Below are positions 26,639 through 35,639 of a DNA stretch of 37,557 bases, piece by piece. Each line of letters begins with the position of its first letter. The first letter of the stretch is position 1. The stretch is from the NCBI GenBank assembly GCA_020348925.1, contig CP070758.1, positions 2,082,817 to 2,120,373 on the forward strand, given 5' to 3'. The translations under genes and the position numbers were made by a program. This DNA is from Gemmatimonadota bacterium (GTDB taxonomy: Bacteria > JBHIER01 > G020348925). The notes below the pieces were generated by a model. The model had not been told where the DNA came from. It saw only the letters and a program-made list of their open reading frames with translations, and searched no databases.

Positions 26639-29600
26639 ATGCACGAATGCAAACAGGGTGTTCGAAAACTGAAGGATTATCCCTTGTTCTCCTATTGTAT
26701 TCAAGGATTCATAAGCCTACTTATCGCCGTTTCTCTTTTTATCGGCGGCATGGTTGTCCCTTCAACATCGTTCAGTGAGAACACGGAATTTCTCGCTCCC
26801 GGACCGATTCTTGAAGTGTACAAGGATGACATCGCTTTCGGGGATGCAGACGGGAATGGGTATCCCAGTGCGGGCGACACCTTGGAATACGAAGTGAATT
26901 TACTCAATGATGGTGATGCAGATCTCACCGGAGTATGCTTTACCGATTGGCCGGATTCAAATGTCGCCTTAATAATAGGGAGTGTTCAATCTACATCCGG
27001 ATCGATTCTCAGCGGAAACAGCCCAGGTGATGATTTTGTGCGGGTCTGTGCGGGCGATATCGCCCCTGATGATACGGTTCGAATCACATTTTTAGTAATA
27101 ATCGATGATCCGCTTCCCCCGGGTGAGTGTTTCATCTACGACCAGGGTGAAGCCATTTCGAACGAAGTGCCTGTGGAGTTGAGCGACGATCCCCAAACGC
27201 CCATGGGTGACGATCCGACGATGACGTATGTTTGCGCTTTGCCGCTTTTGGAAGCATATAAAATTGACAGCCTATATGACGATACCGATCTCAACGGACA
27301 CCCCAGTGCCGGTGATACGCTCAAGTACCGTATTCTGGTTGTAAATATTGGGAACGCGGATGCGACGCAGAGTTGTCTTATCGATACACCGGATGTGAAT
27401 ACATCGTTGGTTCTTGGAAGCGTGACAGCCACGGACGGCACCGTACTCGAGGGCAATGACCCGGGCGACATACGGTTGCGAGTCTGTTTTGGGACCCTCT
27501 CGCCGGGTGAAGAGATCACCATCACATTCTTGGTGGTTATCGATGATCCTCTGCCGCCCTCCCTGACGGAATTGGCCGACCAGGGGTGGGTCAGCTCCAA
27601 CGAGCTCCCTACGGAGCCGACGGATGACCCCGATACGCCTGAAGAGGACGATCCGACCGTCACACCGCTTACAGATGAACCCATTTTGGAAGCCTATAAA
27701 CATGACGTCCTTTTTATTGACGCCGACAGTAACGGGTATTTCAGCCCCGGGGATCTCATACTCTATTCGGTCGTCCTTTATAATTTTGGCAACGAACCGG
27801 CCACAGGCGTGGTCTATACGGATACCGTCGATGCCAATACGACACTGGTTACCGACGGCATCGGCTCCGTGTTCACGAGTCAGGGGACGGTGACTTCCGG
27901 GAACAGCCCCGGCGATGTTATCGTCGGGGTCAGCATAGGTACGATTGATCCCGGTGAGATGGTGGCGATCACGTTTCAGGTGACCATCAACGATCCGGTA
28001 TCCGCAAGTATTCTGGTCAATCAAGGATATTTTACGAGCAATGAGCTGCCGCCGGAACCCACGGACGATCCGGAGACCCCCGATGATGACGACCCGACGG
28101 AGACACCGCTTGCGGTCTACCCCGAACTTGAAGTCTACAAGGACGATATGCTCCTCATCGATGCCGATGGCAACGGTCAGTTCAGCCCGGGTGATACATT
28201 GCAGTACGAGGTGACCATTGTCAATTTCGGAGATGTCGCGGCGACGGATGTGGTCTTTACCGATACCCCTGATGCCATCACGGATCTCGTTGTGGGCAGC
28301 GTCACAACGACCCAAGGGACCATTGCGTCGGGCAACACACCAGGTGATACCCAGGTGATTGTAAACGTGGGAACGATCCTCGGTGCCGGGGGGACGGTGA
28401 CGATCACCTTCGAGGTGACAATCCCTGCGACGGTGACCCTTTCCATACAGCCGCCGGTGAGTATTGCCAAGCCGGACTCCCATTTCACCGTCTGTGTGGA
28501 TGTGGGCTGTATTGACGAGACCGAGGTGGCCGATCAGGGTGTCGTGAGCAGCTTCGAGCTCCCGGACGTCTATAGCGACGACCTCGATACCCCGGATCCG
28601 GATGATTCTACGAGGACTGATATCACGGGGGTCGTGATCAGCGGCATCTATTTTTCCTTAACTTTTGATACGACTATCATTACCTTCGACAGCACCATCT
28701 CTTTTATGAATACCTGTTTGGAATCCCTGGGATGGTTCCCGGCCTGGAATCTCGGAGTGACCCAAGACACACTCAAAGTCTGGCTCCTCGGTGGCGGGAA
28801 CACGACGACGTGCTGCGAATGTTTTGCCTATATCGGATTTCACGTCGATCCGAGTGCCACCCCGGGTGATACCTCCGAAATCCATTTCGAGGAGTGCGAG
28901 ATCAATGAAGGGGACCCGATGTGCATCACCGAGGACGGAATATTTATTGTGAATCGACCGCCTGTTTTTGCCTCTTTACCGGACACCATCTACTTCATCG
29001 AGGCTCACGAACAGTGTTTCACCGTCTCGGCCACTGATCCGGATGGTGATTTCATGGTCATGTGGGCCGTGATCGACTCGTGCGCGGACTCTACCGGAGC
29101 GGTTTTTGGAGTGACCGATACCGTAACCGGGATAGGGGAGGTGGAAGCCGATTTTTGCTGGTGTCCGATCAAAGAGGACTCGTGCGATACCGTCGATGTG
29201 ACCTTCTTTGTCAAGAGCACCATGCCGGATTCCCTCATGGATACCCTCAATGTCACCATTGTGGTCGAGAACACCTTTATTCATGGTCAGTTCCCGGACA
29301 CGTCCTATTATCCGTGCGGGTGGATCGAAATGTTCTTCTGTATCGACCCCAATTACGTCGATTGCATTGATACACTCGGTATCTTCTCCCTGGACGTGAT
29401 TCTGAGCTATGATCCGGAGTGTATTCATGTGACCGAAGTGGGACACGTGGGCACGCTCACTGAGTTTTGGGGAACAATTACGTATAATATTATCAACGGG
29501 ACCATTTTGGTCTCCCTGTCCGGCAACGATACCTTGGATTGGTGCGATACAACCCTGGCTCAACAGGAGTGTGTCGACCTCTTCTATGTCGGATTTACGG

Positions 29601-30898
29601 TCGACCCGGAAGCTGTGCCGGGGGATACGTGCTGGTTGTGCATCGAACACGTCAAGGTGAATGAGGGTTGGCCGCCAGCCTACTGGGGCGACTGCTCCGA
29701 AATCGGTTGCGCAGCCATTGCCATTGACTGCAATGCCATCTCGGGAACGGTAACGTACTGTTCCACCGGTGTGGCCGTTCCCGGTGTTGAGATGAAGATG
29801 TCCGGAGATGCCATCGATACGGTGCTCACGGACAGCAGCGGAGATTACGAATTCCCGTGTGTCTTCGCCTGCGGTGATTATTGCATCAAACCTCAGAAAG
29901 AGTGGCTGCCTCCGCAGGTGGTGAACTCCTTCGACGCGTCCATGATTATGCGCAGTCTGTGCAATCAAATCACCCTGGACTCCTGTGCCCGGATTGCTGC
30001 TGATGTGACCGGTGATGGCAACATTACTGGTTACGACGCCGCCATTCTCTTGCGGTGGAGAGTGGGTTACGAGGTCCCAGGGCGAACGGGAGAATGGAAA
30101 TTCAATCCGGACAGCATCTGCTATCATTGGCTCACGGAGGATATGCTCGACCAGGATTACGGGGCTATTGTCATGGGCGATGTGAGCCTCAACTGGCCCG
30201 GTGACGGCCCGCCCAAAATGGTTGCCGGAACCGACAGTGCAGCCCTCATCTGTGCCGGGGTGGCTGCACCTCCGGGCCGGACCTTTGTCATGCCAATTTC
30301 GGTCAAAGGAACGCCTCCGATCTACTCGGCGGATATAACCGTCACGTACGATCCTCAGATAGTTACGGCTCTTGAGGCCGCCACGGTGGATGTCACCGAG
30401 AATTTCTTGTCCGCCTTTCAAGTGGCGGAGGGCGAGATGCGGATCGCCATGGCCGGCGCTGAGCCGGTGCTGAGCGGAGGCCCGATTGCCTATATCGTGG
30501 GTCAGGTTTCCGAGGCCGTCAAAGAAGGCGCAACGAGTGATTTTGAGTTGACTGTTACGCTGAACGAAAATATCACCATCGCACACTCTGAGCGTTTTAC
30601 CGCGAAACTCCCGGTGCCGCAGGTGTACGATCTGGCTCAGAACTATCCGAATCCTTTCAATCCTGAAACGGTCATTCAATATCAGCTTCCGAAAGCCGGT
30701 CGTATCACTTTGAAAGTGTACAATATCCTGGGACAGGAGATCGTCTCATTGGTGGATGAGTTGAAGGAGGTCGGCTATTACACTGTCCGTTGGAACGGAA
30801 GGGACAGGTTCGGAGCGGAAGCGGCCAGCGGTGTGTATTATTACCGTCTCGTCGCCGGAGACTTTGTCAGCACGAAGCGCATGCTTCTTCTGAAATAG
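26639..30898 (+). CDS. T9SS-exported protein with four DUF11 repeats and cohesin/dockerin-like modules
   Basis: The protein has 1419 residues. An N-terminal hydrophobic signal (about 19-45) precedes four DUF11-like repeats starting near residues 57, 203, 349 and 496. The rest is a cohesin-like domain with an unusual start (600-770), an Ig-like domain (774-884), a second cohesin-like domain (882-1031), a carboxypeptidase-regulatory-like domain (1033-1088), a dockerin-like region (1096-1188), a third cohesin-like domain (1198-1324) and a type A sorting domain (1330-1419, [10 protein letters not shown], ending KRMLLLK). From the first cohesin-like domain on it is paralogous to the 2741-residue neighbour, module by module. 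AAAGGAA (26627-26633) selects ATG 26639; earlier in-frame starts lack a site. Many cysteines in residues 600-1200 suggest disulfides. Probable surface or secreted scaffold; no enzymatic motif seen. Confidence 0.9.
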   Translation: MHECKQGVRKLKDYPLFSYCIQGFISLLIAVSLFIGGMVVPSTSFSENTEFLAPGPILEVYKDDIAFGDADGNGYPSAGDTLEYEVNLLNDGDADLTGVCFTDWPDSNVALIIGSVQSTSGSILSGNSPGDDFVRVCAGDIAPDDTVRITFLVIIDDPLPPGECFIYDQGEAISNEVPVELSDDPQTPMGDDPTMTYVCALPLLEAYKIDSLYDDTDLNGHPSAGDTLKYRILVVNIGNADATQSCLIDTPDVNTSLVLGSVTATDGTVLEGNDPGDIRLRVCFGTLSPGEEITITFLVVIDDPLPPSLTELADQGWVSSNELPTEPTDDPDTPEEDDPTVTPLTDEPILEAYKHDVLFIDADSNGYFSPGDLILYSVVLYNFGNEPATGVVYTDTVDANTTLVTDGIGSVFTSQGTVTSGNSPGDVIVGVSIGTIDPGEMVAITFQVTINDPVSASILVNQGYFTSNELPPEPTDDPETPDDDDPTETPLAVYPELEVYKDDMLLIDADGNGQFSPGDTLQYEVTIVNFGDVAATDVVFTDTPDAITDLVVGSVTTTQGTIASGNTPGDTQVIVNVGTILGAGGTVTITFEVTIPATVTLSIQPPVSIAKPDSHFTVCVDVGCIDETEVADQGVVSSFELPDVYSDDLDTPDPDDSTRTDITGVVISGIYFSLTFDTTIITFDSTISFMNTCLESLGWFPAWNLGVTQDTLKVWLLGGGNTTTCCECFAYIGFHVDPSATPGDTSEIHFEECEINEGDPMCITEDGIFIVNRPPVFASLPDTIYFIEAHEQCFTVSATDPDGDFMVMWAVIDSCADSTGAVFGVTDTVTGIGEVEADFCWCPIKEDSCDTVDVTFFVKSTMPDSLMDTLNVTIVVENTFIHGQFPDTSYYPCGWIEMFFCIDPNYVDCIDTLGIFSLDVILSYDPECIHVTEVGHVGTLTEFWGTITYNIINGTILVSLSGNDTLDWCDTTLAQQECVDLFYVGFTVDPEAVPGDTCWLCIEHVKVNEGWPPAYWGDCSEIGCAAIAIDCNAISGTVTYCSTGVAVPGVEMKMSGDAIDTVLTDSSGDYEFPCVFACGDYCIKPQKEWLPPQVVNSFDASMIMRSLCNQITLDSCARIAADVTGDGNITGYDAAILLRWRVGYEVPGRTGEWKFNPDSICYHWLTEDMLDQDYGAIVMGDVSLNWPGDGPPKMVAGTDSAALICAGVAAPPGRTFVMPISVKGTPPIYSADITVTYDPQIVTALEAATVDVTENFLSAFQVAEGEMRIAMAGAEPVLSGGPIAYIVGQVSEAVKEGATSDFELTVTLNENITIAHSERFTAKLPVPQVYDLAQNYPNPFNPETVIQYQLPKAGRITLKVYNILGQEIVSLVDELKEVGYYTVRWNGRDRFGAEAASGVYYYRLVAGDFVSTKRMLLLK
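26808..28436 (+). repeat. Four DUF11-like repeats, about 438 bp each
   Basis: Each unit starts with LE(V/A)YK.D, continues with D.NG..S.GD.L.Y.V, VGSVT.T.GT, GN.PGD and ITF.V.I.DPLPP and ends with DDP.TP..DDPT. Copies begin near 26808, 27246, 27684 and 28124. The fourth copy is cut short at about 28436. Confidence 0.85.
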
Positions 30899-30945
30899 AA
30901 TATTTGAATCGTCCGAAATCTCGTATTCGATCATCAGCGGGAACA

Positions 30946-30983
30946 AGCCATCGGAATCATTCCGGTTCTGGTGGCTTTTTTTT
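30946..30983 (+). terminator. Rho-independent terminator
   Basis: AGCCATC (30946-30952) pairs with GGTGGCT (30970-30976, one G-T pair), with an inner GGAA-TCA-TTCC hairpin, followed by an eight-base T-run (30976-30983). It ends the 1419-codon gene. Confidence 0.9.
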
Positions 30984-30987
30984 GAAA

Positions 30988-31073
30988 GGATTGGAGGGTC
31001 CGACGGGTCAAGGATCAGACGATACAATACTCTTGCTCCAAAAATCCTCCAGCCCTTGATCCCTTGAGTCCTG
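30988..31073. repeat. Imperfect inverted-repeat element with CTTGA motifs
   Basis: The left arm (about 30988-31017, GGAGGG...GGGTCAAGGATC) and right arm (about 31045-31073, CCTCCAGCCCTTGATCCC...) are imperfect inverted repeats separated by about 27 bases. The style matches the element at 35640-35691 and sits in the same place, between a terminator and a gene start. Confidence 0.45.
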
Positions 31074-31089
31074 ATACGAACAATCCGCT

Positions 31090-31794
31090 ATGAGCATTCA
31101 AAAAAAGAGACTGACAAGATTGTACGAATCCATCGTCGGAGATATCGATGAAAGCCATTTCGAACGGCTCTGGGAGACATTCTGCCGTGCCGGACTCGAT
31201 CTTCGAAAGCGATTGCTGTGTGCCATTTCGACGCTAGTGACGATGGGAAAGAGCCGACACCTTGAATTTTTTATCGAATGGGCCTTGAGTGAGAACGTGG
31301 TCCCTGTCGAGATCAACGAGGTCATTCTTCAATCGTATCTCTTTGCGGGATACCCGGCGGCCATTGAAGGCTTGTTCGTTCTTCGCAAAGTCCTTCAGAA
31401 GAGTGGGATGTCTTTTGAAGCGTCGGATGTGGGTTATGATGTTCGTGGATGGCGGGAGCGTGGACTCAAACTGTGCAGGCAGGTCTATGGAAAGAATTTC
31501 AATCGTCTGCAAGAGAATATGGCGGAGTTGAGCCCTGAATTGGCGGAGTGGATGATTGTGGAAGGGTACGGAAAAGTACTCGACCGTCCGCAGCTCGGCA
31601 CGGTGGAACGGGAACTGTGCACCGTCGCCTCGCTGACGGCCATGGGCTGGGAACGGCAGCTTCTCTCTCACATCAAGGGAGCCCTCAATGTCGGGGCTCC
31701 GGAGGACGAAGTCAGGGAGGCAATATGTCAGACAGCACTTTTTGCCGGAGATCCCGCCTCCCAGAATGGGCTCGAACTTTTGAATCACTGTTAG
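31090..31794 (+). CDS. Carboxymuconolactone decarboxylase (CMD/AhpD-like) family protein, duplicated domain
   Basis: The 234-residue protein contains two related all-alpha CMD-like halves (about 20-100 and 155-232). Each has the pattern 'LCAISTLVTMGKSRHL...A...N..P.EI.E.I.Q...FAG.PA', the second as 'LCTVASLTAMGWERQLLSHIKGAL'. CMD proteins include decarboxylases and the AhpD peroxidase partner. The redox CxxC of AhpD is absent, so a peroxidase role is not supported; Cys occurs in each half but unpaired. The ribosome-binding site before ATG 31090 is poor. It stands alone between a terminator and the promoter of the Lon-like gene. Exact function unknown. Confidence 0.8.
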   Translation: MSIQKKRLTRLYESIVGDIDESHFERLWETFCRAGLDLRKRLLCAISTLVTMGKSRHLEFFIEWALSENVVPVEINEVILQSYLFAGYPAAIEGLFVLRKVLQKSGMSFEASDVGYDVRGWRERGLKLCRQVYGKNFNRLQENMAELSPELAEWMIVEGYGKVLDRPQLGTVERELCTVASLTAMGWERQLLSHIKGALNVGAPEDEVREAICQTALFAGDPASQNGLELLNHC

Positions 31795-32104
31795 TGTGAA
31801 ACAGTATTTCGTGTTTCTGTGTATCGAAGGACTCAGCTTCTGACACGCTTCAATTTTCTCCGTGATACTATCCAATATACAAAGGGGTGTCGAGAGGTAC
31901 TGTTTGGATTTCAGAGGACAAAAATCCTTGACTTCAAAAGCTCGTTGTGTATATTTACGTGCCGATTGAAACCTTCTTGATATATCACAAATCTTTACCT
32001 TTCACCTGGTATTCGGAGAGGAGAAAAGATCATCGACAGTCTCTATTCTTATGAATCCTTTTTGGCGAAATGATGGGACGTACGAAACGAACCGGAGGTG
32101 AGTC
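31795..32104 (+). other. Intergenic leader of the Lon-like protease gene
   Basis: No gene longer than a few codons is visible in these 310 bases. They contain a sigma70-type promoter (31928-31955) and a 16-codon mini-ORF (ATG 32051 to TGA 32099-32101) that ends inside the strong GGAGGTGA ribosome-binding site. No CIRCE element was seen. Confidence 0.5.
31928..31955 (+). promoter_or_regulatory. Sigma70-type promoter of the Lon-like gene
   Basis: TTGACT (31928-31933), 16 bases, TATATT (31950-31955). Transcription would start near 31962, giving a leader of about 140 nt. Confidence 0.65.
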
Positions 32105-34561
32105 ATGCCGAATGTGAAGAGATCGAAAGAAGTTCCTGTCAGCAAGTTGCGATGGCGATGTGATCCCCGGCGATTCAAATTTAAAACGACGGATCAACTT
32201 GATCCGTGTACCGAAATCTTGGGGCAGGAGAGGGCTCTCAGGGCGGTCAGACTCGGATTGGATATTGAGAGTGAAGGGTATAATGTCTTTGTCACAGGGC
32301 TCGCTGGAACAGGCCGAGATACAACAGTGAAAATGATGCTTGAAGAACTCAAGGAAGGCAAAACACCGAACGATATCTGCTATGTGAACAATTTCAAGAA
32401 TCCGGATATGCCGACAGTACTCTATCTCAAGGCTGGAGAGGGATGCCAGTTCAGGAGTGAGATGGATGATCTTATTCTCACGCTCAGAAAGCAGATTCCG
32501 GTCGCATTTGAAAGCGATGAATTTCAACAGAAAAGACAGGAGATCATCAATTTTCACAGAGAGCGAGAGAAGGAGATTGTGAAAGCCTTTGAGGAAAAGG
32601 TGACGCAGGCCAAATTTGCGCTGGTCCAGCTCCAAGTGGGCCCGTACACAAAACCGGAAGTGATGCCGGTCATTGATGAAAAGCCGGTGGCTCTGGATCA
32701 GTTGGAGGCGTCTGTCGCCTCGGGGGAGTTTTCCGCTGAAGAGTATGAGAAATTGAAAGAGAAGTACGAGCAATTTTCAGCAGAACTTGCCGAAGTGTTC
32801 AAGGAGACGCGGAAGATCGAGAAAGAGACCCGCACGAAATTGGTTGCGTTGGACCGTGAGGTTCTCCTGCCTATTATCAAACGTTACATTGACGATATCC
32901 GTGAAAAATTTCGATACGACAAGGTGGAACAATACTTGGTTGAGGTTCAAGAGAGCATCCTGGGCAACATAGACCTTTTTCGCGGAAAGGAGAAGGAGAA
33001 GGAGCAGGAGCAAAATATTCTCGGAATGATGGCAGCACAGCAGGGAGATCCCTTTTTGGAGTACAAGGTCAATCTTTTGGTGGATAATTGTGACACGAAG
33101 GGCGCTCCCATTGTTTTTGAGACGAATCCGGTGTTCAAAAACATCTTCGGTACCATCGAGCGAGTTTGGGATCGCCTTGGGCAGTGGCGAACCGATTTCA
33201 CAAAGATTAAGGCTGGTTCGTTTCTGAGAGCCAATAACGGGTACCTGGTTCTGAATGCCCTTGACGCTCTTGTCGAACCCGGAGTTTGGCAGGGGTTGAA
33301 ACGTTGTCTGAAGACTCATACCATTGAGATTCAGAGCTTCGATCCGTTTTATATGTTTACGACTTCCGGTATGAAGCCTGAGGCCATAGAGACAAAGGTG
33401 AAGGTGGTTATGATCGGTGATCCGCACCTCTATGAATTGCTTTATTTTCGCGATGAGGATTTTCAGAAAATCTTCAAGGTGAAGGCCGATTTTGATACCG
33501 TCATGGATAATATCGGAAAGACCCCTGTGCAGTATGCGCAATTTATTCGCAAATTGTGTCAGCAGGAGCATCTCAAGCCCTTTGATCGGACCGGTGTTGC
33601 TGAGGTTGTTGAGTATGCGGTCCGCCTGGCCGGCCGGCAAAAGAAGATTTCTGTCAAGTTCACCCAAATCTCAGATTTAATCAGGGAAGCCAGCTATTGG
33701 GCTGAAAAAGAAAGAACGAAAAGTGTGACCGCACAGCATGTCGATAAAGCATTAGAAGAAAAGTACTACCGCGTTCGAAAGATCGAGGATAAGATCCAGG
33801 AAATGATCGATGAAGGAACGATCATGATCGATACGAGGGGGAAGAAGGTGGGACAGGTCAACGGTCTGTCGGTCTACAATCTGGGTGATTACTCTTTTGG
33901 AAAACCTTCTCGGATCACGGCCGAGACGTCGATGGGGCGATCCGGGATTATTAATATTGAGCGCGAGGCAAAATTGAGCGGGAGTACTCACGATAAGGGC
34001 ATGCTCATTCTGGGCGGCTATTTGCGAGGAAAGTATGCCCAGGATAAACCGCTCACCATGAGCGCCAGCATCTGTTTCGAGCAGTCATACAGCGGTGTGG
34101 ATGGTGACAGTGCCTCCTCCACAGAAGTGTATGCTCTGTTATCCAGTCTGTCGGGGCTTCCCCTTCGTCAGGATATTGCAGTCACCGGGTCTGTGAACCA
34201 GAAGGGCGAAGTGCAACCCATCGGTGGTGTCAACCAGAAGATCGAGGGGTTTTTCGATGTCTGCAGGGCGAAAGGACTCACGGGAACTCAAGGGGTCCTC
34301 ATCCCTCATCTCAATATCAACGATCTTATGTTGAGGAAGGACGTCGTTGAAGCGGTGAAGAAGGGGAGGTTTCATATCTATGCTGTGAAGATGATTGACG
34401 AGGGCATTGAGATTCTGACAGGTGTTGAAGCCGGAAAGCGTCGTAAAAATGGAACCTTCAGGCAGGGTACGGTCAACCACTTGGTCGACAAACAGCTCGA
34501 AAAGCTGGCCCAAGGTTTGAAGAAGTTTAAAGAGGAAGAATCGAAGAAAAAGGAGAAATAA
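32105..34561 (+). CDS. Lon-family AAA+ protease (AAA_32/YcbZ-like, S16 peptidase)
   Basis: The 818-residue ATP-dependent protease belongs to the LonB-related group with an AAA_32-type ATPase. The N-terminal AAA part contains a Walker A-like GLAGTGRDT (65-73) in which the usual lysine is Arg71, and a Walker B-like LVLNALDAL. A coiled-coil insertion (about 130-270) divides it. The C-terminal Lon protease domain (about 570-780) has the catalytic dyad Ser669 (DGDSAS) and Lys712 (GGVNQKIEG), 43 residues apart as in classical Lon. No membrane helix is visible, so it is cytoplasmic. It degrades unknown, probably damaged, proteins. GGAGGTGA just before ATG 32105 is an excellent ribosome-binding site. 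trxB follows after 69 bases. Confidence 0.93.
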   Translation: MPNVKRSKEVPVSKLRWRCDPRRFKFKTTDQLDPCTEILGQERALRAVRLGLDIESEGYNVFVTGLAGTGRDTTVKMMLEELKEGKTPNDICYVNNFKNPDMPTVLYLKAGEGCQFRSEMDDLILTLRKQIPVAFESDEFQQKRQEIINFHREREKEIVKAFEEKVTQAKFALVQLQVGPYTKPEVMPVIDEKPVALDQLEASVASGEFSAEEYEKLKEKYEQFSAELAEVFKETRKIEKETRTKLVALDREVLLPIIKRYIDDIREKFRYDKVEQYLVEVQESILGNIDLFRGKEKEKEQEQNILGMMAAQQGDPFLEYKVNLLVDNCDTKGAPIVFETNPVFKNIFGTIERVWDRLGQWRTDFTKIKAGSFLRANNGYLVLNALDALVEPGVWQGLKRCLKTHTIEIQSFDPFYMFTTSGMKPEAIETKVKVVMIGDPHLYELLYFRDEDFQKIFKVKADFDTVMDNIGKTPVQYAQFIRKLCQQEHLKPFDRTGVAEVVEYAVRLAGRQKKISVKFTQISDLIREASYWAEKERTKSVTAQHVDKALEEKYYRVRKIEDKIQEMIDEGTIMIDTRGKKVGQVNGLSVYNLGDYSFGKPSRITAETSMGRSGIINIEREAKLSGSTHDKGMLILGGYLRGKYAQDKPLTMSASICFEQSYSGVDGDSASSTEVYALLSSLSGLPLRQDIAVTGSVNQKGEVQPIGGVNQKIEGFFDVCRAKGLTGTQGVLIPHLNINDLMLRKDVVEAVKKGRFHIYAVKMIDEGIEILTGVEAGKRRKNGTFRQGTVNHLVDKQLEKLAQGLKKFKEEESKKKEK

Positions 34562-34630
34562 GAAACATCTGTTTCATTCAGTATCGAGCTCATTCTCACG
34601 TGTTTCAAAGTATAGAGGAGTAAGACGATT

Positions 34631-35569
34631 ATGGAGAACCTCATTATTATGGGATCAGGTCCGGCTGGGCTTTCGGCAGCTCTCTATGCCTCACGATCCG
34701 CCCTTGAACCAATTGTTATTGCCGGAGATCAGCGAGGCGGGCAGATCACTCTGACCCAGGATATGGAAAACTACCCTGGATTTCCTGAAGGTGTCGGTGG
34801 CTTTGAACTGGCAGAGTTGATGGAGAAACAGGCTGTCCGCTTCGGGGCCAGGATTTCGTCGGACGCCGTCACCGAAGTCGATCTCTCAAAACAACCTTTT
34901 GCCGTACGCACCCGTGAGAAGAACTATGAGACGAAAGCCGTCATTATCGCGACCGGCGCATCGCCCAGAACGTTGGATGTGCCCGGCGAAAAGGAGTACA
35001 CAGGGAAAGGGGTTTCATACTGCGCCACGTGCGATGGATTCTTTTATCAGGACAAATCGGTTGTGGTGGTTGGTGGGGGGGACAGTGCCGTGGATGAAGG
35101 GTTGTTTCTGACAAAGTTTGCCTCGAAGGTGACGATCGTTCACCGGCGCAACCGGTTGCGGGCCGATCCGATTCTCCAGGAGAGGGCCAAGAACAACGAG
35201 AAGATGGCGTACATTTGGGATTCGGTCGTCAGTCAGGTGTTGGGTGATGACTCGGGCGTGAAGGGTGTTCGGCTCAAAAATGTAAAGACCGATAGCGAAT
35301 CGACGTACGATAGTGATGGTGTATTTATCTATATCGGTCACATTCCCAATACAACATTGTTCAAAGATCAGCTCGAAATGGATGAAGAGGGCTTTCTCAT
35401 CACCGACAAGCGACAGAAGACGAGTGTGGAAGGTGTCTTCGCTGCCGGCGATGTTCAGGATCCCGTTTACAAACAGGCCGTGACCTCGGCCGGAACAGGA
35501 GCGATCGCAGCTATCGAAGCGGAAAAATTTATCGCTGAATTGGAAGGAAAAGCGTATCCTGGAAAATAA
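34631..35569 (+). CDS. trxB: Thioredoxin-disulfide reductase
   Basis: The 312-residue flavoenzyme passes electrons from NADPH through FAD to thioredoxin. It shows the FAD-binding GSGPAGLSAALYASR (8-22), the redox pair Cys131-Ala-Thr-Cys134, the NADPH-binding VVGGGDSAVDE (about 148-158) and HRRNRLRA for the 2'-phosphate, and the C-terminal FAD motif GVFAAGDVQDP. Length and order are standard. GAGGAG precedes ATG 34631. It may be cotranscribed with the Lon-like protease gene upstream, since no terminator separates them. A strong terminator follows. Confidence 0.95.
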   Translation: MENLIIMGSGPAGLSAALYASRSALEPIVIAGDQRGGQITLTQDMENYPGFPEGVGGFELAELMEKQAVRFGARISSDAVTEVDLSKQPFAVRTREKNYETKAVIIATGASPRTLDVPGEKEYTGKGVSYCATCDGFFYQDKSVVVVGGGDSAVDEGLFLTKFASKVTIVHRRNRLRADPILQERAKNNEKMAYIWDSVVSQVLGDDSGVKGVRLKNVKTDSESTYDSDGVFIYIGHIPNTTLFKDQLEMDEEGFLITDKRQKTSVEGVFAAGDVQDPVYKQAVTSAGTGAIAAIEAEKFIAELEGKAYPGK

Positions 35570-35585
35570 AAACGGCGGAACGAAT

Positions 35586-35620
35586 CGGGCAGAGTCTACG
35601 TAAGCGCTCTGCCCGTTTTT
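35586..35620 (+). terminator. Strong Rho-independent terminator after trxB
   Basis: CGGGCAGAG (35586-35594) and CTCTGCCCG (35607-35615) form a perfect 9-bp stem with a 12-base loop, followed by TTTTT. Confidence 0.93.
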
Positions 35621-35639
35621 ATATAAAGATAGGTATTCG

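Noticed and set aside
28976-30679. 567-codon frame on the opposite strand of the 1419-codon gene
   Set aside because: It is a shadow of the well-supported module series on the + strand and has His/Arg-rich, domain-free content.
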